The position numbers were made by a program, and so were the translations under genes. The notes beneath the pieces were generated by a model. It saw only the letters and a list, made by a program, of their open reading frames with translations. It made no database searches and had not been told where the DNA came from. Source: Sphingobacterium populi (GTDB lineage: Bacteria > Bacteroidota > Bacteroidia > Sphingobacteriales > Sphingobacteriaceae). From it: DNA of 64,000 bases. The stretch is from positions 248,001 through 312,000 of the forward strand of contig NZ_LQXS01000002.1 of the NCBI RefSeq assembly GCF_001586775.1. The letters run 5' to 3'. Below, in pieces: positions 38,198-47,271 of the stretch; the stretch's first letter is position 1, and each line of letters starts with the position of its first letter.

Positions 38198-40813
38198 ATG
38201 ACTAGTAGAGAAATTCGCGAAGCATTCTTGCACTTTTTTAATCAAAAAGGACACCAAATTGTACCATCGGCACCTGTCGTCGTCAAAAATGATCCCACAC
38301 TGATGTTTACCAATGCAGGTATGAATCAGTTCAAGGAATTGTTTTTAGGAGAGCGCGTGGCCAGCTATTCTCGTGCGACTGATAGTCAGCGCTGCTTGCG
38401 CGTTTCGGGCAAGCACAATGACTTGGAAGAAGTGGGGATTGATACTTACCATCATACCTTATTCGAAATGCTGGGCAACTGGTCTTTTGGCGATTATTTC
38501 AAGAAAGAAGCAATTGCTTGGGCTTGGGAATTATTGACTGAAGTGTATAAACTGGATGTAGACCGTCTTTATGTCACCATTTTTGAAGGTGACGAAGGCG
38601 ACGGCCTAGCCAAGGATATGGAAGCATACGATTTTTGGAAAGCATTCATCGCGGAAGATCGCATTCTCTTAGGAAATAAGAAGGACAATTTCTGGGAAAT
38701 GGGCGATACTGGTCCATGTGGTCCATGTTCAGAGATTCATTATGATATGCGTCCCGATGCTGAGCGTGCAGCGGTTTCAGGTGCTGATCTTGTCAATCAG
38801 GATGATCCGCAAGTGATCGAAATATGGAATCTTGTATTCATGCAATATAATCGTTTGAAATCTGGCGCATTGGAATCATTACCGGCACAACACGTAGATA
38901 CCGGTATGGGATTTGAGCGTTTGGTACGCGCGATTCAAGGAAAAGTATCTAACTATGATACCGACGTATTTCAACCTTTAATCTCATTTACTTCTCAACG
39001 ATCTGGAATTCCGTACGGGCAAAATGAGCAAACAGATATTGCCATGCGCGTATTGGCCGATCACGTACGTGCCGTCAGTTTTACCATTGCAGATGGGCAA
39101 TTGCCATCTAATAATAAAGCTGGGTACGTTATCCGTCGTATTTTGCGTCGTGCCGTACGGTATGCGTATACATTTCTAGGTTTCAAAGAGCCATTTTTGA
39201 ACGAATTAGTGCCGATATTATCGCAACAGTTCAAAGGTGTTTTCGCTGTGCTTAGTGATCAGGTAGATTTTGTACAAAAAGTAGTGCTCGAAGAGGAGTT
39301 GTCTTTCTTACGAACGCTGACTACAGGGATACAACGGTTTGAGAGTTATGATGATACTGCCAAGCAAATCGATGGTGAATTTGCGTTTGAGCTATTTGAT
39401 ACCTACGGTTTTCCAATCGATCTGACCGAACTGTTAGCTCGCGAGAAAAACCTGACGGTAGATATGGCAGGTTTTCAAGCGGCGCTAAACAAACAGAAAG
39501 AACGGTCGAGGGCGGCAACCATATTGGATTTATCGGATTGGACCGTATTGCAAGACGATGTACAAACCGAATTCGTGGGTTATGATACATTATCTGCACA
39601 AGCTCAGATCGTGAAATATCGTAAAGTAACAGCCAAAGGCAAAGATCAATACCAATTAATTTTGGACGTGACGCCTTTCTATCCCGAAGGTGGCGGCCAA
39701 GTGGGCGACGTGGGTACTTTGGTCAACACCGTTACACAGGAAAAAATAAATATTGTATCGACCAAAAAGGAAAATGCGCTAATCGTACACTTTGTCGACC
39801 AACTTCCTGCTTCATTAGAAGGAGATTTTGTTGCAACGGTAGATGCTGAAAAGCGCACTGATTCTGAAGCTAATCACTCTGCAACGCATTTATTGCACGC
39901 TGCGCTACGCGAAGTATTGGGCACGCATGTGCAGCAAAAAGGTTCGTTGGTATCGCCAGATGTACTCCGGTTCGATATAATGCATTTCTCGAAAGTGACA
40001 GACGAAGAAATAAAACAAGTTGAAGATATTGTCAATGCCAAAATACGTGCAAACATCGCGCTGAAAGAAGAGCGCAATACGCCATATCAAGAAGCTATTG
40101 CATCTGGCGTGACAGCCTTATTCGGAGAGAAATATGGCGATTACGTACGTGTGATCACTTTTGATGATGATTTCTCAAAAGAATTGTGTGGCGGTACGCA
40201 TGTGTCGGCTACAGGCAAAATCGGCTTCTTCAAGATTGTGAGTGAATCTGCTGTAGCAGCTGGTGTACGCCGTATCGAAGCGGTAACGGGCCGTCGATCA
40301 GCTGGCTTGATTCGTGAGCAGTTTGAGATGGTAAGTAGCATGAAAGAATTGCTGCATAACCCAAAAGACTTTGTGCAATCCTTGGAGAAGATCCTCGACG
40401 AGAATAGCGCACTGAAGAAAGAAGTACAACAAGCAATTACCGATCGCTCTCTAGCGCTAAAAACCACGCTATTAGATCAAGTAACTCCGATCGGCGATGT
40501 ACAATATTTGGCAGCTCGAGTAGCTATTCCTCATGCTGAAGCCGTCAAAGGATTAGCATACGCACTTCGTGATGCTGTGCCCAATCTGTTTTTAGTTTTA
40601 GCAACCGTGATCGACGATAAACCATTCTTGCTAGTCATGATTGCTGATGAGCTGGCGAAGGCTAAAGGATGGAATGCTGGTGCTATTATTCGCGAATTGG
40701 CCAAAGAAGTGCAAGGTGGTGGTGGCGGTCAGCCGTTTTTCGCCACAGCAGGTGGTAAAGATGTAAGTGGAATTGATCGCGCATTGGAGCGTGCTCGTGA
40801 ATTTGTAATCTAA
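38198..40813 (+). CDS. alaS: Alanyl-tRNA synthetase
   Basis: 871 residues from MTSREIREAFLHFFNQKGHQ; the frame opens ten codons earlier at a non-ATG or less suitable site. Class II synthetase core: PTLMFTNAGMNQFKELFLGE, SGKHNDLEEVGIDTYHHTLF, GDTGPCGPCSEIHYD and VDTGMGFERLVR. Editing domain: EANHSATHLLHAALR and ELCGGTHVSATG with metal-binding His/Cys. The C-terminal oligomerisation and C-Ala domain ends with GGGGGQPFFATAGG. Charges tRNA-Ala with alanine and removes Ser or Gly. Followed one base later by a lipoprotein gene. Confidence 0.98.
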   Translation: MTSREIREAFLHFFNQKGHQIVPSAPVVVKNDPTLMFTNAGMNQFKELFLGERVASYSRATDSQRCLRVSGKHNDLEEVGIDTYHHTLFEMLGNWSFGDYFKKEAIAWAWELLTEVYKLDVDRLYVTIFEGDEGDGLAKDMEAYDFWKAFIAEDRILLGNKKDNFWEMGDTGPCGPCSEIHYDMRPDAERAAVSGADLVNQDDPQVIEIWNLVFMQYNRLKSGALESLPAQHVDTGMGFERLVRAIQGKVSNYDTDVFQPLISFTSQRSGIPYGQNEQTDIAMRVLADHVRAVSFTIADGQLPSNNKAGYVIRRILRRAVRYAYTFLGFKEPFLNELVPILSQQFKGVFAVLSDQVDFVQKVVLEEELSFLRTLTTGIQRFESYDDTAKQIDGEFAFELFDTYGFPIDLTELLAREKNLTVDMAGFQAALNKQKERSRAATILDLSDWTVLQDDVQTEFVGYDTLSAQAQIVKYRKVTAKGKDQYQLILDVTPFYPEGGGQVGDVGTLVNTVTQEKINIVSTKKENALIVHFVDQLPASLEGDFVATVDAEKRTDSEANHSATHLLHAALREVLGTHVQQKGSLVSPDVLRFDIMHFSKVTDEEIKQVEDIVNAKIRANIALKEERNTPYQEAIASGVTALFGEKYGDYVRVITFDDDFSKELCGGTHVSATGKIGFFKIVSESAVAAGVRRIEAVTGRRSAGLIREQFEMVSSMKELLHNPKDFVQSLEKILDENSALKKEVQQAITDRSLALKTTLLDQVTPIGDVQYLAARVAIPHAEAVKGLAYALRDAVPNLFLVLATVIDDKPFLLVMIADELAKAKGWNAGAIIRELAKEVQGGGGGQPFFATAGGKDVSGIDRALERAREFVI

Positions 40814-40814
40814 T

Positions 40815-41924
40815 ATGAAATTACTCAAAATCTGGTATCAGTTAGGTATCGTAGCGTTGTCCTTGGCAGGGTTGCAGGGCTGCGATTCTAAGGAGAATAT
40901 TACCATATCGGGTACAATAAATAACCCAGGAAACATTAAAGTCGTATCCTTCTTTGAAGGAGAGCGTAAGTTGGATTCCGTGTTTATTGCCGATGGCAAT
41001 CGTTTTCGATTTGAGCGAGGAAGCACACAACCTCGCTTACTGACCGTCGTTGTTGGCAAAAATCGGTATCCGATAATTCTGGAACCCGGCCAGCCGGTGA
41101 AGTTTGACACCGACCTGCAACAGCCAGAGCAGTATCAGTTATCGGGCTCTGAGCTATCTGAAATACTGAAATCATTCGCCCCAGCAAAAAATAGGATAGA
41201 ATTTGTACAGGATTCTTTACAAAAAGTGTTTACAGCGGCCACCGTGGACAAATCTTCCGAACAAATTCAAAATTTGCGCAGTGAGATGCTACAACGTTTT
41301 GAGCCGCACATGAAGCGTTATATACAGCAAGCTGTTGCATTTGCGAATGAGCAACCCAATCTCGCTGGATTCTACGCCATGAGCACTTTAGAACCCGAAA
41401 TCGCAGAGGTAGAACTGATTGCCTATGGCGATCAAATCAAAGATCAGTTCACCGACAATAGATATGTCACTGAATTCAAAGCCGAAGTTGATAAATTGCG
41501 CGCACTGGCCATCGGCCAGCCCGCACCCTATTTTGAGGCTTACACGACGCAAAATAAACTGGTAAAGCTGACCGATTTCAAAGGTAAGTACACCTTGGTA
41601 GATTTTTGGGCTTCGTGGTGTTTGCCATGTCGCGAAGAGAATCCGAACATCGTAAAACAATACGCGGCATTCAAAGATCACGGTTTTGAAGTGCTTGGCG
41701 TATCTTTGGATGATAATCCTGGATCGTGGATGCGAGCGATGAAGGATGATGGATTGACGTGGACGAATATTTCAGATCTCAAAGCATGGAGCTCACCTTT
41801 GATTATCGATTACCGTATTCGCGCCATTCCAACATCTTACCTGTTAGATCCCTCAGGCAATATTATCGCTAAAAACCTCCGAGGCAAAGCACTTGAAGAT
41901 TTTCTTAAGAAAACCTTAAATTAA
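40815..41924 (+). CDS. TlpA/ResA-like thioredoxin-fold lipoprotein
   Basis: 369 residues. Signal peptide and lipobox GLQGCDSK (Cys23). The N-terminal part (about 30-235, ITISGTINNPGNIKVVSFF and following) resembles the DUF4369 beta domain common in Bacteroidota. The C-terminal part (about 240-369) is a thioredoxin domain with WASWCLPCREENP (CxxC), FEVLGVSLDDNPGSW and AIPTSYLLDPSGNII with the cis-Pro. Expected role: disulfide reduction in the periplasm, for example cytochrome c maturation. Starts one base after the alaS stop, thus co-transcribed. Confidence 0.92.
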   Translation: MKLLKIWYQLGIVALSLAGLQGCDSKENITISGTINNPGNIKVVSFFEGERKLDSVFIADGNRFRFERGSTQPRLLTVVVGKNRYPIILEPGQPVKFDTDLQQPEQYQLSGSELSEILKSFAPAKNRIEFVQDSLQKVFTAATVDKSSEQIQNLRSEMLQRFEPHMKRYIQQAVAFANEQPNLAGFYAMSTLEPEIAEVELIAYGDQIKDQFTDNRYVTEFKAEVDKLRALAIGQPAPYFEAYTTQNKLVKLTDFKGKYTLVDFWASWCLPCREENPNIVKQYAAFKDHGFEVLGVSLDDNPGSWMRAMKDDGLTWTNISDLKAWSSPLIIDYRIRAIPTSYLLDPSGNIIAKNLRGKALEDFLKKTLN

Positions 41925-42020
41925 TATTGACCGGATGTTATTATATCTTGCTCGGGTTAACAATATCATAACATTTGTGTAACTTTATCTTACCATTAAC
42001 TACATACTTTAGTAGAAAAA

Positions 42021-42719
42021 ATGAGTATGAGCAATTCCAAACCAAAAATTTTGGTTGTAGATGATGAGCAAGATATTGTAGACATCATATCTTACAATCT
42101 GAGCAGAGAAGGCTTTCAGGTATCTACCGCCAATAATGGCAAGGAAGCCATTCGTGTGGCTAAAGAAATCAATCCAGATTTAATTATTTTGGATGTGATG
42201 ATGCCAGAAATGGACGGAATTGAGGCCTGTAGGCTGATGCGATCAATGCCTGAGTTCAAAAACACCTTTGTCATATTTCTGACAGCCCGCAGTGAAGAAT
42301 ATTCAGAGATTGCAGGCTTCCACGTTGGCGCAGATGATTACATTGCCAAGCCGATCAAACCTCGTGCATTGATTAGCCGTATCAACGCTATACTACGCCG
42401 TAATGCCAATGATGCTAGCGATGAGCAGAGTGATAAATTAGAAATTATGGATCTCGTGATTGATAGAGATTCTTTTCTGGTGTTTAGAGGTGATGAAAAG
42501 TTTGTATTGGCAAAGAAGGAGTTTGAGCTGTTGTATCTTTTAGCTTCCAAACCCAATAAGGTTTTCACTCGCGAACAGATTTTGAAAGCGATTTGGGAAG
42601 ATTCGGTAGTTGTGACAAATCGTACCATCGATGTTCATATTCGTAAGTTGAGAGAGAAAATTGGTGAATTGTATGTCACCACCGTGAAGGGAGTGGGGTA
42701 TAAATTTGAGTTAAACTAA
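42021..42719 (+). CDS. OmpR/PhoB-type response regulator
   Basis: 232 residues. Receiver domain (about 8-125) with KILVVDDEQD, the phosphoacceptor Asp in PDLIILDVMMPEMDG, and the Thr/Lys in FLTARSEE and IAKPIKPRAL. Winged-helix domain (about 140-232) with KEFELLYLLASKPNKVFTRE and RTIDVHIRKLREKIG. DNA-binding transcription factor. No histidine kinase gene adjoins it, which is unusual for this family; a kinase elsewhere must be its partner. A strong terminator follows. Confidence 0.93.
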   Translation: MSMSNSKPKILVVDDEQDIVDIISYNLSREGFQVSTANNGKEAIRVAKEINPDLIILDVMMPEMDGIEACRLMRSMPEFKNTFVIFLTARSEEYSEIAGFHVGADDYIAKPIKPRALISRINAILRRNANDASDEQSDKLEIMDLVIDRDSFLVFRGDEKFVLAKKEFELLYLLASKPNKVFTREQILKAIWEDSVVVTNRTIDVHIRKLREKIGELYVTTVKGVGYKFELN

Positions 42720-42747
42720 TACGGTTTAGTAAGGTATAGTAATTCCA

Positions 42748-42791
42748 TGCGGCGCCTGCTTTTTTCAAGAAGCAGGCGCCGCACTTTTTTT
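42748..42791 (+). terminator. Strong intrinsic terminator after the response regulator
   Basis: Perfect 14-bp GC-rich stem (42748-42761 with 42770-42783) followed by seven T (42785-42791). Confidence 0.92.
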
Positions 42792-42901
42792 GGCTGTCCA
42801 AAAAAGGAGCACTGCGCTTACAGATTTTCTACGATAATTGATATATTCGAACGGATTTTAATAGTCCTAGGAATAAAATAATAAATTTTACAAGCTTATA
42901 T

Positions 42902-44743
42902 ATGTGCGGAATAGTTGGTTATACAGGTGGCAAGCAAGCCTATCCCATTCTGATTGATGGTTTAAAAAAATTAGAATATCGCGGTTACGATAGTGCGGGC
43001 GTAGCATTGTTGCAAGATAAAGGTGTCACCGTATTTAAGAAAGAAGGCAAAGTAGCAAAACTTGAAGCTCATGTAGGCGTTAGCGACGTAGCAGCACATA
43101 CCGGTATCGGACATACCCGTTGGGCTACACACGGCGAGCCTTGTGATCGTAATGCGCATCCACATTTGTCGCGATCAGGTCGTATCGCCATGATTCACAA
43201 TGGTATTATAGAGAATTATGCGCAACTCAAAACGGAGTTGCTAAAAGAAGGTTACGTTTTTCATAGCGATACCGACTCGGAAGTATTATTGAATTTCATC
43301 GAAGATATTCAAATCAAAAATGAGTGCTCGCTGGAAGAAGCTATTCGCATCGCATTGAAGCGAGTTACAGGTGCCTACGTGATCTTATTGATTGATCAGG
43401 CTTATCCTGATACCATTATTGCTGCGCGCAAAGGCAGTCCATTGGTGATTGGCATTGGACAGAACGAGCATTTCTTAGGTTCTGATGCTTCGCCGATGTT
43501 GGCTTATACTAAAGAGGTAGTATATATCAATGACTACGAGTTAGCCATTGTGAAACCAGATGAACTCATTCTAAAAAATTTAGGTAACGAAATCATCACA
43601 CCGTATGTCCAAAAATTGGATATGGAGTTAGCTGCTATCGAAAAGAATGGGTACGATCACTTCATGCTTAAAGAGATTTTTGAACAACCTCAAACGATTT
43701 TTGATTCGCTTCGCGGACGCATGGACGCGCACAAGAATCAAATAACTCTGAGCGGTATTGATGCGATCGCTGATAAGATTATGGCGGCGCGCCGAATCAT
43801 CATTGTAGCTTGCGGTACGAGTTGGCATTCGGCGCTGGTAGCCGAATATGTGATCGAAGAATTGTGTCGTATCAACGTAGAAGTGGAATACGCTTCCGAA
43901 TTCCGATACCGGAATCCAATAATATCTAGTGAAGATGTGATTATAGCGATCTCGCAAAGTGGCGAAACCGCAGATACCTTGGTGGCGCTAGAAAATGCCA
44001 AAGAACAAGGGGCAACAATTTACGGATTGGTGAATGTAGTCGGATCATCGATCGCACGTATATCTAATGCAGGCTCGTACACACACGCTGGTCCAGAGAT
44101 TGGCGTAGCCAGCACCAAAGCGTATACCGCACAATTGGCCGTGTTGCAATTGATTGCCTTGAAAATTGCGAAATTAAAAGGTACGATCGACGATCAAAAA
44201 TTCACCTATTTCATCCAACAATTGGATGCGGTGCCAGAGAAAGTGCAATGGATACTGGACAACCAGGTAGAAGAGATCCAGCGCATCGCGAAGAAATACA
44301 GCGATGCTAATGACGTGCTGTACTTAGGTCGTGGATACAACTTCCCAACCGCGCTAGAAGGCGCTTTGAAGCTGAAAGAAATCTCTTACATTCACGCTGA
44401 AGGCTATCCGGCAGCAGAGATGAAACATGGACCTATCGCCTTGGTGGACGAAACACTGCCCGTCATTTTTGTCGCTACAAAAGATAGTTATCACGAAAAA
44501 ATCGTAAGTAACATACAGGAAATTAAAGCCCGAAAAGGAAAAATTATTGCGATAGTCAGTGAGGGAGATAATAGAGTAGAAGAATTGGCAGACGATATTA
44601 TGGTGGTGCCTAGCTGCGATGAAATTATTGCGCCATTATTGGCAGCTATTCCGTTGCAGTTATTGGCCTATTATATTGGAGTAGAGCGCGGATTGGATGT
44701 GGATCAGCCGCGTAACTTAGCCAAATCCGTGACTGTCGAATAA
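42902..44743 (+). CDS. glmS: Glutamine--fructose-6-phosphate aminotransferase (isomerizing)
   Basis: 613 residues. N-terminal glutaminase with nucleophile Cys2 in MCGIVGYTGG, KKLEYRGYDSAGVAL, GHTRWATHGEP. C-terminal sugar-isomerase half with two SIS domains (IVACGTSWHSALVAEY, ISQSGETADTLVAL, VASTKAYTAQLA) and the end DQPRNLAKSVTVE. Makes glucosamine 6-phosphate for peptidoglycan and lipopolysaccharide. No glmS ribozyme-like structure was noticed upstream. It is followed by the DUF4954 gene after 6 bp. Confidence 0.97.
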   Translation: MCGIVGYTGGKQAYPILIDGLKKLEYRGYDSAGVALLQDKGVTVFKKEGKVAKLEAHVGVSDVAAHTGIGHTRWATHGEPCDRNAHPHLSRSGRIAMIHNGIIENYAQLKTELLKEGYVFHSDTDSEVLLNFIEDIQIKNECSLEEAIRIALKRVTGAYVILLIDQAYPDTIIAARKGSPLVIGIGQNEHFLGSDASPMLAYTKEVVYINDYELAIVKPDELILKNLGNEIITPYVQKLDMELAAIEKNGYDHFMLKEIFEQPQTIFDSLRGRMDAHKNQITLSGIDAIADKIMAARRIIIVACGTSWHSALVAEYVIEELCRINVEVEYASEFRYRNPIISSEDVIIAISQSGETADTLVALENAKEQGATIYGLVNVVGSSIARISNAGSYTHAGPEIGVASTKAYTAQLAVLQLIALKIAKLKGTIDDQKFTYFIQQLDAVPEKVQWILDNQVEEIQRIAKKYSDANDVLYLGRGYNFPTALEGALKLKEISYIHAEGYPAAEMKHGPIALVDETLPVIFVATKDSYHEKIVSNIQEIKARKGKIIAIVSEGDNRVEELADDIMVVPSCDEIIAPLLAAIPLQLLAYYIGVERGLDVDQPRNLAKSVTVE

Positions 44744-44749
44744 GCGCTT

Positions 44750-46918
44750 ATGGCCTATATAAATAAGAGACCACTTCGTTCTTTGGGTTACGATTTCGTG
44801 CCCAAAGAATACTTGCCCGCAGGGCAAGATGAATATTACCTACGATTTCAACAGAATCCTGTTGCTTCGGATCAATTCCGGCATTTAACAGCGGCAGAGA
44901 TCGATCGGCTAACTGCGTTGGGCAACGAGTCGTCCAATTGGGGCGATGTGCTCGTTAGCAAAGCCGGCTTTATTCCCGAGCAGATTCGCCATTCCAAGTT
45001 CTATGGTTTGGTGCGTATTGGTAAAATGGACGAAATCTATGTCGAATATCGGGATTTGCGTTTAGCGTCGGGTATTTACCATTCGCAGATTATTAGTTCG
45101 GATATAGGAGATTACTGCGCCATCCATCATGTGCGCTATATGGCGCACTACATCGTGGGCAAGGAGGTCATCCTCACGAATATCGATGAAATGGAAACCA
45201 GCTCCAATGCAAAATTTGGAAATGGCGTGCTCAAAGATGGTGATGATCCCGAAAGTCGGATCTATTTAGAGTTGTGCAATGAAAATGGCGGTCGATCTGT
45301 ACTTCCATTCAATGGCATGCAGGCTGGCGACGTTTATCTTTGGACGCGCCATCGTGATGATGCCGATTTTCAGCGTCGACTGCATGAAATCACCGATTTG
45401 CAGTTTTCGTCCAAACGGGGTTATTACAGCATGATCGGCGAACGTACCGTTATCAAGAATTGCCACACCATCAAAAACGTGCAGATTGGCTCCGATGCCT
45501 ATATCAAAGGCGTTAATAAAATTAAGAATGTCACCGTCAATTCGATCTCATCTGCGTATACGCAAATTGGTGAAGGCTGCGAATTGGTCAATGGTATTGT
45601 AGGCTACGGTTGTCGTATTTTTTATGGCGTCAAAGCCGTACGGTTTATCCTGTCTTCTTTCTCCCAATTGAAATACGGTGCGCGCTTGATTAACTCATTT
45701 CTAGGGGACAATTCTACGATATCTTGCTGCGAAGTGCTAAATTCTTTATTGTTTCCAGCTCACGAGCAGCATCATAATAATTCTTTCCTTTGCGCTTCGT
45801 TGATCATGGGGCAGAGTAATATGGCGGCTGGCGCGACGGTGGGATCCAACCATAATTCTCGCGCAGCAGATGGTGAACTGATGGCAGGGCGTGGCTTCTG
45901 GCCGGGCTTGTGTGTGAGTTTGAAGCACAATTCGCGTTTTGCGTCTTACTCATTGATCGTCAAGGGAGATTTCTTGCATGAACTGGACATTCGCATTCCA
46001 TTTTCACTCATTAGCAATGATGTGCATCAGGATCGCTTGGTCATCATCCCAGGCTATTGGTTTATGTACAATATGTACGCGCTAATGCGCAATACCAGCA
46101 AGTTTACCGCGCGAGATAACCGTAAACTGAAAAATCAGCATTTGGAGTACGATGTAATCGCGCCGGATACTGTTAATGAGATGTTTAATACCTTCTCGGA
46201 AATCGAAAATGCGGTCGGTTTATTAGGCGATGAGGCGCTACAAGCGTTGAAAGATCCAGCAGCGGGTTTTCCGTATGAAGTATTGCTTAAGAATGTAGAA
46301 AACTCCCGTCGAAATGTCGTGTTAAAGAAGCCAAAAGAGGTATACCATTTGTTCCAACGCATGATACGCTATTATGCAGCTACACAACTGTTGGCCTATA
46401 CTGAAAGTAATTCGTTGGACGATCTTTGGCAATTACTACAAAGTGAGCCGCTACAACGCAAGACTTTTACTAACGTAGGAAATCAGCTCATACCAGATCA
46501 AGATTTACAAGCATTGATATCTGATATAAAAGCGGGTACGCTTAATTCTTGGCTGGAAATTCACCAGCGTTACCATCAATTGAGTAGTAGCTATCTCCAC
46601 GAAAAGGTACTTCATAGCATGGCATCTTTACAAGAATTAACCGGCGTGCAGGCTGCGAATTGGGATGCGGCTTTTGTTCAGGGATTATTGCAAGAAGCAC
46701 TAGAAACCAAGCGCTGGATTCGAGACGAAATCGAGCGTACGAGAGCGAAAGATTACGAAAGCGAATTTCGTAAAATGCTGTATGATTCGGACGAGGAGAT
46801 GGAAACGGTTGTCGGCAAGTTGTCTGATAATAGTTTTATACTTTCTCAGAATAAAGAACTCGCCACATTTGAAGTGCGGATTGCAACTTTGCTGGAATCT
46901 CTGGCGCCGACGGCATAA
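44750..46918 (+). CDS. DUF4954-type protein with left-handed beta-helix region
   Basis: 722 residues. N-terminal part matches the DUF4954 proteins of Bacteroidota (KRPLRSLGYDFVPKEYLPAG). Residues about 220-410 contain repeated short hexapeptide-like strands (TVIKNCHTIKNVQIGSDAYI, GCELVNGIVGYGCRIFYG, INSFLGDNSTISCCEV), typical of sugar-nucleotide acyl- or nucleotidyltransferases. The last 250 residues are helical. Biochemical function is not established to my knowledge. It starts 6 bp after glmS, so a role in amino-sugar or envelope-precursor metabolism is plausible by context. Confidence 0.88.
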   Translation: MAYINKRPLRSLGYDFVPKEYLPAGQDEYYLRFQQNPVASDQFRHLTAAEIDRLTALGNESSNWGDVLVSKAGFIPEQIRHSKFYGLVRIGKMDEIYVEYRDLRLASGIYHSQIISSDIGDYCAIHHVRYMAHYIVGKEVILTNIDEMETSSNAKFGNGVLKDGDDPESRIYLELCNENGGRSVLPFNGMQAGDVYLWTRHRDDADFQRRLHEITDLQFSSKRGYYSMIGERTVIKNCHTIKNVQIGSDAYIKGVNKIKNVTVNSISSAYTQIGEGCELVNGIVGYGCRIFYGVKAVRFILSSFSQLKYGARLINSFLGDNSTISCCEVLNSLLFPAHEQHHNNSFLCASLIMGQSNMAAGATVGSNHNSRAADGELMAGRGFWPGLCVSLKHNSRFASYSLIVKGDFLHELDIRIPFSLISNDVHQDRLVIIPGYWFMYNMYALMRNTSKFTARDNRKLKNQHLEYDVIAPDTVNEMFNTFSEIENAVGLLGDEALQALKDPAAGFPYEVLLKNVENSRRNVVLKKPKEVYHLFQRMIRYYAATQLLAYTESNSLDDLWQLLQSEPLQRKTFTNVGNQLIPDQDLQALISDIKAGTLNSWLEIHQRYHQLSSSYLHEKVLHSMASLQELTGVQAANWDAAFVQGLLQEALETKRWIRDEIERTRAKDYESEFRKMLYDSDEEMETVVGKLSDNSFILSQNKELATFEVRIATLLESLAPTA

Positions 46919-46955
46919 TTGCCACGTTTACGGATTGCATTTGAAATTGTACCAT

Positions 46956-46997
46956 AAGTCAGCCTCTGTTTCTTTTCTTAGAAACAGAGGCTGACTT
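46956..46997. terminator. Bidirectional terminator
   Basis: Perfect 17-bp stem (46956-46972 with 46981-46997), loop of eight, followed by T on the plus strand; lies between the convergent DUF4954 gene and copper operon. Confidence 0.88.
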
Positions 46998-47029
46998 TTT
47001 GATTTGTTAGGCGCCAGCGAAGCTCAAAC

Positions 47030-47245
47030 TTACAGCGCTGTCGCTGTAAAACCTGCTTTTTGTACTGCCTCGAGCACTTCCTCTGCCGTTGCACCGCTGG
47101 TCTCCACTGTCAGGATTTTGGCGGGATTGGTTGTGTCAACTTCCCAGTGATTAATGCCTCCAACTTCTGATAAAAACGGAGTTACAGCTTTGATACAGCT
47201 TCCACAGTTGATGCTGGTTTTGAAGGTCAATACGTTATTTTCCAT
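47030..47245 (-). CDS. Heavy-metal-associated (CopZ-like) copper chaperone
   Basis: 71-residue HMA domain protein. The metal motif is INCGSCIKAV (CGSC); the usual Met before it is replaced by Ile-Asn, a minor deviation from the GMTCxxC consensus. Ferredoxin-like fold expected; binds Cu(I) in the cytoplasm and passes it to CopA. Last gene of the copper operon, 26 bp after copA. Confidence 0.9.
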   Translation of the reverse strand: MENNVLTFKTSINCGSCIKAVTPFLSEVGGINHWEVDTTNPAKILTVETSGATAEEVLEAVQKAGFTATAL

Positions 47246-47271
47246 GTTGTGCTATTTATTATATGATATAG

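Noticed and set aside
42792..42901. Possible glmS ribozyme or riboswitch
   Set aside because: Too short and without the expected paired regions; glmS ribozymes are not typical of this phylum.
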